A stretch of DNA of 46,016 nt from Bradyrhizobium sp. RD5-C2 (GTDB taxonomy: Bacteria; Pseudomonadota; Alphaproteobacteria; Rhizobiales; Xanthobacteraceae): assembly GCF_019972155.1 (NCBI RefSeq), contig NZ_BOVL01000009.1, positions 1-46,016 of the forward strand, given 5' to 3'. Shown one piece after another: positions 1 through 8,791 of this stretch. A program made the translations under genes and the position numbers. Under the pieces are notes generated by a model. The model was not told the origin of the DNA. It saw only the letters and a list, made by a program, of their open reading frames with translations, and ran no database searches. Each line of letters starts with the position of its first letter. The first letter of the stretch is position 1.

Positions 1-141
1 ACGGACGGGGCGCCGCGCTGAGGCACGGGCTTCAAAGCCCTTGGATGAAGCGGTCTCCCGTCCGCTACCGCACCGGACACTCTAGCCGATCCGGCGCGTC
101 CTGACTTACAAGGATGACGGATCTGATGGCTGCGTATCCGC

Positions 142-885
142 CTAAATCACGACTTCCCTCAACACCCTCCTGCAATCCATCTCGTATTCGAGATCGACCA
201 CCGGCGGGCGGCAGAAGTGCCAGGTCAGGCCGGAGCGCGTCGCACCGCGGCGGACCAGCTCGTCGACGAGCACGGGATGGATGTCGTGCACGGTATACGC
301 CTGCACCGCGGTCGTCTCCTGCCAGCCGAAGCTGAACTCCGCAAGACGGCGCTCCATCTCGCCGGTGGTGAAGCGGACCTTCTCCCGCCACGCGCCGGGG
401 CTGAGATCGCGGTAGCAAACGATGCGGTCGGGATAGCTGGCAGTGCCGCTGCGGGCCTCGGCGCCGCCTGCGATCACGAAGGACGGCGACGTGCTCGTGC
501 TCGGCCGCGTGAACGAGAAGGCGTGGAACGACGGCTCGGCCGGCGGATCGATCTCGGGACAGACATTGCTGCGCGCCACCGGATTGATGGTGCCGTCGAA
601 CAGGCCCCATTCGGCGAGCGTCTTGACGTAGTGCTGGTTAAAGGCGCGGAAGCCGTCCTCGGTGAAAGCCGCCGGCGAACGCAATTCGCAGGCGCAGAAC
701 GCGGTCAGCGGGCGGCCGGCGTCCTTGATGTAGGCCGCAATCCGCGCAAAGCCTTCCGCGAGCGGCACCAGGCGATCGAAGCGCACCCGCTCGATCTCAT
801 AGCCGGCGTTCGCCTGCGCACCGCTTGAATATTGGAACACGGCCGGAATGAACCGGTAATTGCCCGCCGCAAATTCGCTCGCCAT
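142..885 (-). CDS. CnbZ-like conserved protein (possible 2-aminomuconate-type deaminase)
   Basis: The 247-residue product resembles, from memory, the family named after CnbZ, the 2-amino-5-chloromuconate deaminase of chloronitrobenzene degradation. Conserved-looking blocks are GNYRFIPAVFQYS near the N-terminus, TAFCACELRSP around residue 65, NPVARSNVCPE around residue 105, FVIAGGAEAR in the middle and WHFCRPPV near the end. It has no signal peptide or membrane segment. The start at 885 is chosen because GGAGG lies a few bases upstream; a longer reading to 969 lacks such a site and adds unconserved sequence. No other aromatic-degradation gene is adjacent, so the substrate here is open. The gene call is firm; the function is tentative. 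Confidence 0.6.
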   Translation of the reverse strand: MASEFAAGNYRFIPAVFQYSSGAQANAGYEIERVRFDRLVPLAEGFARIAAYIKDAGRPLTAFCACELRSPAAFTEDGFRAFNQHYVKTLAEWGLFDGTINPVARSNVCPEIDPPAEPSFHAFSFTRPSTSTSPSFVIAGGAEARSGTASYPDRIVCYRDLSPGAWREKVRFTTGEMERRLAEFSFGWQETTAVQAYTVHDIHPVLVDELVRRGATRSGLTWHFCRPPVVDLEYEMDCRRVLREVVI

Positions 886-1014
886 GCCTGTTTCCTCCAG
901 ATCTTGTGTGGCGAGCATAGCGTTTTCGAGCGAAGTGGTCTTCCGGTTCGCGTGAAGAAAACGCGTCAAACCAAAGGGTCTTCGGCCCGCCCATCAGCGA
1001 AGGCTATCACGGGA

Positions 1015-1056
1015 CAAAGAAAAGGCGGCAGTGGCTTTCGCCAAGTGCCGCCTTTC
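1015..1056 (-). terminator. Rho-independent terminator of the RND operon
   Basis: A 10-bp perfect stem (1021-1030 pairing with 1046-1055) with a further inner stem TGGC/GCCA is followed, read on the minus strand, by TTTTCTTTG. It lies about 25 bases past the stop of the RND pump gene, so it probably ends the tetR-adaptor-pump transcript. Confidence 0.7.
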
Positions 1057-1079
1057 CTGCGAGCATGAGCTTGGAGGGC

Positions 1080-4000
1080 TCAGGTCGGTTTCAGTGCGCC
1101 GTCGCGGGCATCGAGTTCGTAGTCGGCGATCTGCTTGGCGCGCTCGGACCGGGCCGCGGCCTGGTGGTCGGTCGCGATCACCGTGTAGACCATCGGCAGC
1201 ACGAACAGCGTGAACAGCGTGCCGATCGTCATGCCGGTGACGACGACGAGCCCGATCGAGAAGCGGCTGGCGGCGCCGGCGCCCGAGGCAGTGAGCAGCG
1301 GCAACAGGCCGGTGACCATGGCCGCCGTCGTCATCAGGATCGGACGCAGACGAATCCGGGCCGCCATCTCGATCGCCGAGCGACGGTCCAGTCCCTCCTT
1401 GAGCTGCAGTTCGTTGGCGAACTCCACCATCAGGATGCCGTGCTTGGTGATCAGTCCGACCAGCGTCAGCAGGCCCACCTGGGTGTAGATGTTCATGGTG
1501 GCGACGCCGAAGAACAGCGGGATCAGGGCGCCGACGATCGCCATCGGCACGGAGATCATGATCACGAACGGATCGCGCAGGCTCTCGAACTGCGCCGCCA
1601 ACACCAGGAAGATGATGATGATGGCAAACGCGAAGGTGACCAGCAGCTGGTTGCCTTCATGGACGTATTGCCGGGAGTCGGCCAGGAAGTCGTAACTGAA
1701 GCCCGACGGCAGCTTCTTGGCTTCGCCCTGCAGGAACTCCACCGCCTGGCCCATCGAGACGCCGGGCATCGGCACGGCCTGGAAGGTCGACGAATTGAGC
1801 TGGTTGTAGTGGGTCAGCGCGTTCGGATCGACGCCGGTCTCGACCGTCACCACGGTCGACAGCCGGACCAGCTGCCCGGTCGCGGTCGGGACGTAGTAGT
1901 TGTCGAATGATTCCGGCGCGAGCCGGCTGGCGCGCGGCACCTGCGGAATCACCTGATAGGAGCGTCCTTCGAGGTTGAAGCGGTTGACGTAGTTGCCGCC
2001 GAGCAGCGTCGCCAGCGCGCCGCCGATCGACTGCATGGTGATGCCGAGGTCGCTCGCCTTGGAGCGATCGACCTTCACGCGGACCACCGGCTGGTTGAAG
2101 TCGAGGTCGCTGTCGGAGACGATGAACAGGCCGCTCTTGCGCGCAGCGTCCTTCAGCTTGTTCATCTGGTCGAACACCTGCTGGAACCCGGCCGTCGACG
2201 AGATCACCATCTGCACCGGCAGACCGCCGGGACCGCCGGGCAACGGCGGCAGGCTGAACGCGAACGCGCTGACGCCCTCGATCTTCGACAGCTCGGCCTG
2301 CACCAGCGGCTGCAGCGCCTGGGCCGAGCGCTTGCGCTCATCCCACGGCTTGAGCAGCATGCCGGCGAAGCCGCCCTGCGGACCGGTGATGCCGTTCAGG
2401 ATGAACCGCAGATCGGTCTCGGGAAACTTCTGGAACTCCTTGTCCATCTTGTCGCCGTAGAAATCGATGTAGTCGATGTTGGCGTATTTCGGCGCCTTGG
2501 TCACCGCGAACACGATGCCCTGGTCTTCCTGCGGCGCCAGCTCCTTCTGGATGTGCATGTAGAGGAAGCCGACCAGACCGAGGATGGTCACGGCGAACAG
2601 CGCCGTGATCGGGCGGTAGTCGAGCGAACGGTCGAGCTGGCGGCCATAGGCGCGCGTCAACGCGCCGAACACGCGATTGACCAACCTGGCGAAACGCCCC
2701 TCTTCCGCGCTCTTGAGGAACACCGAGCACATCATCGGCGACAAGGTCAGCGCGATCACGCCTGACACGATCACCGAGCCTGCCAGCGTGAAGGCGAATT
2801 CGCGGAACAGCGTGCCGGTCACGCCGCCGAGGAAGCCGATCGGCGCGTACACCGCCGCGAGCGTGATCGTCATCGAGACGACCGGGCCCACGATCTCGCG
2901 TGCACCTTTCAGCGATGCCTGCACGGGTGGCAGGCCCTCCTCGAGATGTCGATGGATGTTCTCCACCACCACGATGGCGTCGTCGACCACGAGACCGATC
3001 GCCAGCACCATCGCCAGCAGCGTCAGCAGGTTGAAGCTGAAGCCTGCGGCCAGCATCAGGATGCAGACGCCGATCAGCGACAGCGGAATGGTGACGACGG
3101 GGATGATCACCGAGCGCAGCGACGCCAGGAACAGGAAGATGACGACGACGACGATCAAGACGGCTTCGGTGAGCGTCTTCTGGACCTCGTCGATCGACGA
3201 TTGGATGAACTTGGTGGAGTCGTAAGCCACCTTCATCTTCATCGACGGCGGCAAATTGCGCTCGAGGTCGGGGAACAGCGCGCGCACACCCTTCACCAGG
3301 GTCAGCGGGTTGCCTTGCGGCGTCGCCTTGATGCCGATGAAGATCGCATGCTCGCCGTTGAAGGCGACGCTGGCGTCGGTCGACTGCGCCGCGAGCTCCA
3401 CCGTGGCGATGTCCTCAATGCGCACGAAGCCGCCATCCTTTGCCTTCACGATCATTCGCTTGAACTGATCGATGTTCTGAAGGTCGGTATTGGCCGAGAC
3501 GTTGGAGACGATGAAGAAGCCCTTGGTCTGGCCGGCGGCCGCCTGGAAGTTGTTGGCGGCGATCGCAGCTGCAACGTCGTTGGGTGACACGCCGCGTCCG
3601 GCCATCCGGTTCGGATCGAGCCAGACGCGCATCGCAAAGGTCTGGCCGCCCAGGATGTCGGCCGAGGCGACGCCGTCGACCGTCGAGAGCACCGGCTGCA
3701 CGACGCGGGTCAGATAGTCCGAGATCGCCGATCCGGTCAGCTCTTCGCTGGAGAAGCCGAGATACATCACGGCGATGGTGTCGCCGGTCGCCTTGCTCAC
3801 GACTGGATCGAAGGCTTCCTTCGGGATCAGATATTTGACCGAATTGACCTTGGCGAGCACTTCGGTCAGCGCCTGGTTCGGATCGTGATTGAGCTTGACG
3901 TAGACCTGAATCGTCGAGGTGCCGAGCACCGAGTTCGACGTCATGTAGTCGACGCCTTCAGCCGAAGCCACGGCCTGCTCGATCGGCGTGGTGATGAAGC

Positions 4001-4181
4001 CGTTGATCAGCTCGGGCGACGCGCCGGGATATGACGTCGTGATCGTCACGACGGTATTCGACAGGTTCGGATATTGCCGGATCGGCAGCACCATCGCCGC
4101 GCGCAAGCCGATCAAGAGGATCAGCAGGCTGACGACGACCGACAGCACCGGGCGCTTGATGAAAATATCAGTGAAGGCCAT
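1080..4181 (-). CDS. RND (HAE1) multidrug efflux permease subunit
   Basis: Inner-membrane proton-driven drug exporter of the AcrB/MexB type, 1033 residues, normal for the family. The N-terminus IFIKRPVLSVVVSLLILL is a classic RND first membrane helix. Membrane helix 4, about residue 400, holds the paired aspartates in GLVVDDAIVVVENI that carry protons. Two large periplasmic loops and a second membrane block near residues 840-1010 complete the duplicated architecture. The ATG at 4181 is preferred over an in-frame TTG at 4187 because GAG sits seven bases upstream. It follows the adaptor gene by 83 bases containing two hairpins. An outer-membrane channel gene is not present in the operon, so TolC or another OMF must be encoded elsewhere. 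The exported substrate cannot be read from sequence. Confidence 0.95.
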   Translation of the reverse strand: MAFTDIFIKRPVLSVVVSLLILLIGLRAAMVLPIRQYPNLSNTVVTITTSYPGASPELINGFITTPIEQAVASAEGVDYMTSNSVLGTSTIQVYVKLNHDPNQALTEVLAKVNSVKYLIPKEAFDPVVSKATGDTIAVMYLGFSSEELTGSAISDYLTRVVQPVLSTVDGVASADILGGQTFAMRVWLDPNRMAGRGVSPNDVAAAIAANNFQAAAGQTKGFFIVSNVSANTDLQNIDQFKRMIVKAKDGGFVRIEDIATVELAAQSTDASVAFNGEHAIFIGIKATPQGNPLTLVKGVRALFPDLERNLPPSMKMKVAYDSTKFIQSSIDEVQKTLTEAVLIVVVVIFLFLASLRSVIIPVVTIPLSLIGVCILMLAAGFSFNLLTLLAMVLAIGLVVDDAIVVVENIHRHLEEGLPPVQASLKGAREIVGPVVSMTITLAAVYAPIGFLGGVTGTLFREFAFTLAGSVIVSGVIALTLSPMMCSVFLKSAEEGRFARLVNRVFGALTRAYGRQLDRSLDYRPITALFAVTILGLVGFLYMHIQKELAPQEDQGIVFAVTKAPKYANIDYIDFYGDKMDKEFQKFPETDLRFILNGITGPQGGFAGMLLKPWDERKRSAQALQPLVQAELSKIEGVSAFAFSLPPLPGGPGGLPVQMVISSTAGFQQVFDQMNKLKDAARKSGLFIVSDSDLDFNQPVVRVKVDRSKASDLGITMQSIGGALATLLGGNYVNRFNLEGRSYQVIPQVPRASRLAPESFDNYYVPTATGQLVRLSTVVTVETGVDPNALTHYNQLNSSTFQAVPMPGVSMGQAVEFLQGEAKKLPSGFSYDFLADSRQYVHEGNQLLVTFAFAIIIIFLVLAAQFESLRDPFVIMISVPMAIVGALIPLFFGVATMNIYTQVGLLTLVGLITKHGILMVEFANELQLKEGLDRRSAIEMAARIRLRPILMTTAAMVTGLLPLLTASGAGAASRFSIGLVVVTGMTIGTLFTLFVLPMVYTVIATDHQAAARSERAKQIADYELDARDGALKPT

Positions 4182-4203
4182 CGCCAACTCGATTCGTGTT
4201 GTC

Positions 4204-4247
4204 TGCCGGTTGCGGCAACATGTGGCGGAGGGCCAATCGGCCCTCCG
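4204..4247 (-). other. Two intercistronic hairpins between adaptor and pump genes
   Basis: The 83-base gap holds two perfect stem-loops: TGCCG-GTTG-CGGCA at 4204-4217 and a 9-bp stem with loop AATC at 4226-4247 (arms CGGAGGGCC and GGCCCTCCG). Neither is followed by a U-tract on the minus strand, so they are more likely mRNA processing or stabilising elements than full terminators. Confidence 0.55.
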
Positions 4248-4264
4248 AGTTCAGATGATGAAGA

Positions 4265-5458
4265 TCAGTAACGCGGCGGCTCGGCCGGAACCGGCGGCTG
4301 CGGATCGTTCGAGATCGCAACAGCCATTCCCGATTGCAGCTTGATCTGGCCGACGGCCACGACCCTGTCCCCGGCCTTCAGGCCCTTGAGGATCTGGACG
4401 CGGCCTTCGACACGGTTGCCCGTCTTCACGAAGGTGCGGTCCGCGGTCAGGCTGGTCTTGCCGTCCTCGCCCTTCTTCTCGGTGATCAGGAACACCGAGT
4501 CGCCGTACAGCGTGTAGTCGACGGCGGTTTCGGGAATGGTCACGACCGGCGGCTTCTCGGGCAGCACGATCGTGGTGGTCGCGAACATGCCGGGCTTGAG
4601 AATGCTTTCCGGATTCTGGATCGTCGCCTGCACCCGGATGTTGCGGGTCTCGGTCGCGATCTGCGGCTCAATGGTGGTGATCTTGCCCTCGAAGGTGCGG
4701 CCCGGATAGGCATCGACCGCGACCCGCACGGCCTGGCCGACCTTGATCTGCGAGCTCTGCTTCTCGGTCACGGTCAGGTTGGCGTACAGCACCGACAGAT
4801 CGGTGAGCGACACGATCTGCGTGCCGGCCGTCAAATACTGGCCGACTTCGACCTGGCGAACGCCGAGATCACCTTCGAACGGCGCGCGCACCAGCTTCTG
4901 CGAGATCAGCGCTTCGGTCTTGGCAATGCCCGCTTTGGCCTGGTCGTAGGTCGCCTGCGCCGTATCGACGGTCGACTGCGGCCCGAACTGGCGCGACGCG
5001 AGCTGCTTGGCGCGGTCGAGTTGCTGCTCACCCACGGTCGCTTGCGCCTTGAAGCTGGCGAGGTCGCCCTGCTCCGGTGCGTCGAACAGCTGCACCAGCG
5101 GCGTGCCCGCCTTCACATGGCTACCGGCGGTGAAATGGATCTCGGTTATGCGGCCCGGCACGTCGGTCGTGACATTGACCTGGTGCACGGCGACGAGATC
5201 GCCGACGGCGGTCAGAAGGTTCGGAATCACCTCGGTCTTCGCCTCGGCGACCGAGACGTTCGACGGCGGCGGCTTATTGTTAGCGAAGAACTGCGCGATC
5301 ATGTGGCTGCGGAAGGCGTTGAAGCCGACCAGCGCGCCGACCAGCAGCGCCAGCAACAATCCCACGATGATGAACCAACGCACCAGGCGGACGGGACGCT
5401 TGGCTTGCTTCTCCTTGAGCGGTTGCCCCGAGATGTGGCTTTCGGTCTGGATATTCAT
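4265..5458 (-). CDS. RND efflux periplasmic adaptor subunit (MFP/HlyD family)
   Basis: Membrane-fusion protein that couples the downstream RND pump to an outer-membrane channel. The 397-residue product has a short cytoplasmic tail, one membrane anchor at about residues 29-50, then lipoyl-like halves (DVPGRITEIHF near 97 and VRAPFEGDLGVRQVEVGQ near 190) separated by an alpha-helical hairpin rich in Gln and Ala, and beta-barrel and membrane-proximal domains. It is anchored by an uncleaved helix and lacks a lipobox cysteine. The ATG at 5458 begins one base after the tetR stop, showing tight co-transcription; an in-frame GTG at 5467 would overlap tetR. Confidence 0.93.
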   Translation of the reverse strand: MNIQTESHISGQPLKEKQAKRPVRLVRWFIIVGLLLALLVGALVGFNAFRSHMIAQFFANNKPPPSNVSVAEAKTEVIPNLLTAVGDLVAVHQVNVTTDVPGRITEIHFTAGSHVKAGTPLVQLFDAPEQGDLASFKAQATVGEQQLDRAKQLASRQFGPQSTVDTAQATYDQAKAGIAKTEALISQKLVRAPFEGDLGVRQVEVGQYLTAGTQIVSLTDLSVLYANLTVTEKQSSQIKVGQAVRVAVDAYPGRTFEGKITTIEPQIATETRNIRVQATIQNPESILKPGMFATTTIVLPEKPPVVTIPETAVDYTLYGDSVFLITEKKGEDGKTSLTADRTFVKTGNRVEGRVQILKGLKAGDRVVAVGQIKLQSGMAVAISNDPQPPVPAEPPRY

Positions 5459-5459
5459 G

Positions 5460-6161
5460 TCATGCACTTTCTGCAGTTACCGACGGTCCTGCGCTCGGCG
5501 ACGGCTGGCGGCCCAAATGAGTTGAAATTGCGGCTTCGGTAAGTCCGATGCCGCGAAGAATGAACTGGCAAAGCTGCCGCTCGGCCGCAGCGGCATCCCC
5601 ATAAGGGAGACAAGGTGTCGCAGGCAGCTGCGTCAGTGCGCCCATAAGCACGGTATGGTGCGCAAACCAGAACAGGTTGAGCGGCTCGTCACCGATCCGC
5701 GTCGCTTCGCCGGCGGCGATCGCACGCTCGAGCGAGGCAGCGAAGGTCGGACCGATCAGCTTGCCGACCTTGTCGTAGAGCAGGCGCGCAAACTCGCCGT
5801 CGTCGAGATGGCTCGTCACCATCAGCCGCATCCGCTGCGCCTCTTCCTGGTCGGGCGCATCGCGCAGCTGCATGAAGTGGCCGACCATGCCCTGCACCAG
5901 TTCGATCAGCGTCGCTGTAGAGGGCTCCTGGCCGAGCAGATGTGCGAGATCGGGATCCGCCTCGCACTCTTCGGCAAGGATTTCGGCATAGAGCGCCGCC
6001 TTCGACGGGAAGTGCTTGAACAGCAGCCCTTCCGAAATGGCAGCCGCGGCCGCCACGCTCTTTGTCGTGGTGCCGGCAAAGCCGTTGCGGGAGAAACACC
6101 GCTTGGCAGCGCTCAGGATCAACTGACGCCGCAAGTCACTCGTCATGCGTAAGGTAGACAT
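5460..6161 (-). CDS. TetR/AcrR family regulator of the RND operon
   Basis: Probable local repressor, 233 residues. The N-terminal helix-turn-helix is clear: RRQLILSAAKRCFSRNGF, then TTTKSVAAAAAISEGLLFKHF, the canonical TetR recognition-helix region at about residues 25-50. The C-terminal ligand domain is helical and unassigned. It is the first gene of the efflux operon and overlaps nothing, ending one base before the adaptor ATG. The start at 6161 lies only eight bases from an inverted repeat that fits its own operator, and no good Shine-Dalgarno precedes either this ATG or the one at 6146, so the message may be leaderless or start at 6146. Confidence 0.9.
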   Translation of the reverse strand: MSTLRMTSDLRRQLILSAAKRCFSRNGFAGTTTKSVAAAAAISEGLLFKHFPSKAALYAEILAEECEADPDLAHLLGQEPSTATLIELVQGMVGHFMQLRDAPDQEEAQRMRLMVTSHLDDGEFARLLYDKVGKLIGPTFAASLERAIAAGEATRIGDEPLNLFWFAHHTVLMGALTQLPATPCLPYGDAAAAERQLCQFILRGIGLTEAAISTHLGRQPSPSAGPSVTAESA

Positions 6162-6168
6162 TTGGGTC

Positions 6169-6184
6169 GTGAGTAATCACTCAC
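6169..6184. promoter_or_regulatory. Candidate TetR operator
   Basis: Inverted repeat GTGAGT-AATC-ACTCAC lies just upstream of tetR. It overlaps the likely -10 region of the tetR promoter, as expected for an autorepressor site. Assignment is by position and symmetry only. Confidence 0.6.
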
Positions 6185-6199
6185 TTTACCAAAAGTCAA
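6173..6199 (-). promoter_or_regulatory. Candidate sigma-70 promoter of the RND operon
   Basis: On the minus strand TTGACT (6199-6194) is followed after 16-17 bases by ATTACT/TTACTC as a weak -10, embedded in the operator palindrome. The start point would fall within a few bases of the ATG at 6161. Confidence 0.45.
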
Positions 6200-6225
6200 G
6201 GTTCTATTGCACCGCGAAAGTCACT

Positions 6226-6816
6226 TTATATCGGAGTGTGTCCGACTGACCCTCTAATGCGGTTGACGATGTAGGTGCCGTCGCGGCTCGACAGCACGCG
6301 TTCCAGATTGGCCCCGTCGATCTTCGCGCTGGCGAACCGTGGTCCCGCCGCAACATCTTGCAAAGACGAAGCAAAAGCCTCGACCTCAGCCATCGTGCTG
6401 ATCGAGCGGCTATCTCCGATTCCGCAGGCTTTGGCAACACCGACGAGGTCGGCGGGGCCGCCGGTATGGCTGGCCTGGCCGCCGGTCTCGCCATAGGCCT
6501 CGTTGTCGAGCACGATGATCGAGAGGTTTTTCGGCTGTTGCAGCGCGACGGTCGCGAGGCTCCCGATCCCCATCAGCATTTCGCCATCGCCGGTGATCAC
6601 GACCACCGGCAGCGTCGGCTGGGCCAGCGCGAGGCCGAGCCCGATCATCACGGCGCCGCCCATGCCGCCCCAGAGATAGAAATTGCGATCGTGGTCGCCG
6701 GCGGCGGCGATGTCATAGGTCGAGGCGCCAAGGCCGCCGACGGCGAAGGCGCCCTTGCGATCCCTCAGCAGTTCGGAAACCACGGCGCGGCGGTCGAGGA
6801 GATTGGCTTTGCTCAT
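6226..6816 (-). CDS. TPP-dependent decarboxylase, TPP-binding (beta) subunit
   Basis: Carries the C-terminal thiamine-diphosphate domain of a split 2-oxo-acid decarboxylase of the sulfopyruvate/phosphonopyruvate decarboxylase type. The 196-residue product has the GDG...N cofactor motif, starting VITGDGEMLMGIGSL about residue 75 and ending VLDNEAYGETGG, which binds Mg and diphosphate. GGMGGAVMIGLGLALA before it is typical of the family. The ATG at 6816 overlaps the stop of the alpha subunit by four bases (ATGA), so the two chains are translationally coupled. No coenzyme M, phosphonate or sulfonate genes adjoin, so the substrate is not settled. Confidence 0.8.
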   Translation of the reverse strand: MSKANLLDRRAVVSELLRDRKGAFAVGGLGASTYDIAAAGDHDRNFYLWGGMGGAVMIGLGLALAQPTLPVVVITGDGEMLMGIGSLATVALQQPKNLSIIVLDNEAYGETGGQASHTGGPADLVGVAKACGIGDSRSISTMAEVEAFASSLQDVAAGPRFASAKIDGANLERVLSSRDGTYIVNRIRGSVGHTPI

Positions 6817-7346
6817 TTGGTGAAGACCTTTGCCCCGATCAGGCGCTGCGACAGCAGCACGGCGGTTGGCGTGCAGGCGTTGTAGGCTTGCGCCGCGCCG
6901 GCTTCGACGACTTCGCGCACCTCGTCCGGACGCGAGGCGCGCAGCACCTTGATCCCCGACAATTCGAGAATGCCTTGGGTGTTCGAGCCCATCGGCACCT
7001 GCCAGGGATTGAACTCCCCCCATTCGCCGCGCATCGTCACCAACGTGAGGAACGGCAGGCGGAAGATCTGCACCAGCGACAGCATGTTGATGCAATTGCC
7101 GACGCCGCTCGACTGCATCAGCAGCACGCCGCGCTGGCCGCCGGCCCAGGCGCCAGCGAGCAGCGCCACGCCTTCCTCCTCGGTGGTCAGCGCAATGCCG
7201 CGCATCGAGGACGATCCCAGCACGCGCTCGATCAGCTCGGAATGCCCGGCGTCCGGCACGTAGGGCACCTGACGCACCTCGAAGCGCTGCAAGATCGAAA
7301 AGATCTCCTCGGGCCAGGAGGCCGCGGTGTCGGCTCGGGCATGCAT
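6813..7346 (-). CDS. TPP-dependent decarboxylase, pyrimidine-binding (alpha) subunit
   Basis: N-terminal Pyr-domain partner of the beta subunit. The 177-residue product has VPYVPDAGHSELIE and the catalytic-glutamate region LTTEEEGVALLAGAWAGG at about residue 55, followed by LLMQSSGVGNCINML, all typical of ComD-like and phosphonopyruvate decarboxylase N-terminal domains. A reading from 7421 exists, but the ATG at 7346 has GGAA about eight bases upstream and gives the usual family length. Together the subunits form one composite active site at the dimer interface. The pair could act on sulfopyruvate, phosphonopyruvate or another small 2-oxo acid. Confidence 0.78.
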   Translation of the reverse strand: MHARADTAASWPEEIFSILQRFEVRQVPYVPDAGHSELIERVLGSSSMRGIALTTEEEGVALLAGAWAGGQRGVLLMQSSGVGNCINMLSLVQIFRLPFLTLVTMRGEWGEFNPWQVPMGSNTQGILELSGIKVLRASRPDEVREVVEAGAAQAYNACTPTAVLLSQRLIGAKVFTK

Positions 7347-7489
7347 CGGCGTTTCCGGTCTCTGTTGTTTGGCCGCGACTGTAGAGGGGCACGCGCGCTT
7401 CATCAAAGCGCAATAGCGCATATGGCTCTGCGATTTACTCGCATCGCGCGCCGTGCGCGGCGAGCTGTTCCCGGTCGCTGTAAATGATG

Positions 7490-7518
7490 TTGCGCGGCCG
7501 CCGCCCCCGGCTTACGAT
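7490..7518 (+). promoter_or_regulatory. Candidate promoter of the P450 gene
   Basis: TTGCGC (7490-7495) and TACGAT (7513-7518) are separated by 17 bases, 34 bases before the P450 ATG. It sits in the divergent gap with the decarboxylase alpha gene. Confidence 0.45.
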
Positions 7519-7551
7519 AGTTGCAAATGAAACCAATTGGGCTGGATCGCC

Positions 7552-8787
7552 ATGAACGGGCACGCGCGAGAGCTGGCTGACGGCTTCGACCTGGAAAAGC
7601 TGACGGCTGACTTCTACGCGGATCCCTACCCGACCTATCGCGCGCTGCGCGAGCACGCGCCGGTCAAGCGGCTGCCGAACGGCTGCTATTTCCTCACCCG
7701 CTACGACGACCTTATCGCTGCCTACAAGAACACCAGGACGTTCTCCTCCGACAAGAAGAAGGAGTTCTTGCCAAAATACGGCAACTCGCTGCTCTACGAG
7801 CACCATACGACCAGCCTCGTCTTCAACGACCCGCCGGCGCACACCCGCGTGCGGCGCCTGATCATGGGCGCCTTGTCGCCGCGGGCGATCGCCGGCATGG
7901 AGCCGGACCTGATCGCGCTGGTCGACAGCCTGCTCGACCGGATCGCCACGAAAGACCGCTTCGAGCTGATCGGCGATTTCGCCTCCGCAATCCCGGTCGA
8001 GGTGATCGGCAATTTGCTCGACGTGCCGCACGACGAGCGCGAGCCACTGCGCGACTGGTCGCTGGCGATTTTGGGTGCGCTGGAGCCTGTGATCGCCAAG
8101 GACGCGTTCGACCGCGGCAACGATGCAGTGAAGGATTTCCTCGCCTATCTCGAAACCCTGGTCGAACGCCGCCGCGCCAAGCCGGGCAATCCCGAGCGCG
8201 ATGTGCTGACGCGATTGATCCGAGGAGAAGGTAATGGCGAGGACAATGGCGAGCGGCTGACCGCGAAGGAATTGCTGCACAATTGCATCTTCCTGCTCAA
8301 CGCCGGCCACGAGACCACGACCAACCTGATCGGCAACGGGCTGGTGACGCTCACCCAATATCCCGAAGAGAAGCAGCGGCTGATCGCGCAGCCCGAGCTG
8401 ATCAAGACCGCCGTCGAGGAGATGCTGCGCTACGAAAGCTCGAACCAGCTCGGCAACCGCATGATCGTGGAGGAGACCGAACTCGGCGGCATCAAGATGC
8501 CCCCCGGCACGCTGGTCACGCTGTGCATCGGCGCTGCCAACCGCGACCCCGCGCAATTTCCCAACGCTGAAGGCTTCGACGTCGCACGCACGCCGAACCG
8601 CCACCTCGCCTTCGGCACCGGCGCGCATCAATGCGCCGGCATGGCGCTGGCGCGCCTCGAAGGCGCCATCGCGATCTCGCGCTTCCTTAAGCGCTTCCCG
8701 AACTATGCACTCGACGGCGAGCCGGTGCGCGGCGGCCGGGTACGCTTCCGCGGCTTCCTCAGCGTGCCATGCCGGCGCGGCGCGTGA
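7552..8787 (+). CDS. Cytochrome P450
   Basis: Soluble bacterial class I P450 monooxygenase of 411 residues. All landmarks are present: I-helix oxygen-activation motif AGHETT at about residue 255, K-helix ExxR in EEMLR at about residue 290, and the heme-ligand loop FGTGAHQCAG with the axial cysteine at about residue 360. It has no membrane anchor, so it would take electrons from a ferredoxin. No ferredoxin gene is adjacent, but a putidaredoxin-reductase-like gene lies at 23.8-25.1 kb. The ATG at 7552 has GGAT six bases upstream and is preferred to a TTG at 7537. The potassium-channel gene starts four bases after its stop. Substrate is unknown. Confidence 0.93.
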   Translation: MNGHARELADGFDLEKLTADFYADPYPTYRALREHAPVKRLPNGCYFLTRYDDLIAAYKNTRTFSSDKKKEFLPKYGNSLLYEHHTTSLVFNDPPAHTRVRRLIMGALSPRAIAGMEPDLIALVDSLLDRIATKDRFELIGDFASAIPVEVIGNLLDVPHDEREPLRDWSLAILGALEPVIAKDAFDRGNDAVKDFLAYLETLVERRRAKPGNPERDVLTRLIRGEGNGEDNGERLTAKELLHNCIFLLNAGHETTTNLIGNGLVTLTQYPEEKQRLIAQPELIKTAVEEMLRYESSNQLGNRMIVEETELGGIKMPPGTLVTLCIGAANRDPAQFPNAEGFDVARTPNRHLAFGTGAHQCAGMALARLEGAIAISRFLKRFPNYALDGEPVRGGRVRFRGFLSVPCRRGA

Positions 8788-8791
8788 TCCG

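Noticed and set aside
20..62. tRNA-Sec-like anticodon hairpin GGGCTTCAAAGCCC near the left edge
   Set aside because: The loop has six rather than seven bases when paired, and there is no T-arm GGTTCGA sequence or acceptor stem.
797..994. Open frames on both strands around the CnbZ-like start
   Set aside because: They run in alternative frames of the real gene, have Arg-rich compositions and lack ribosome-binding sites.
4334..5542. 402-residue plus-strand frame opposite the adaptor gene
   Set aside because: It is the antisense shadow of a gene with complete family features; its product is Arg/Asp/His-rich with no recognisable motif.
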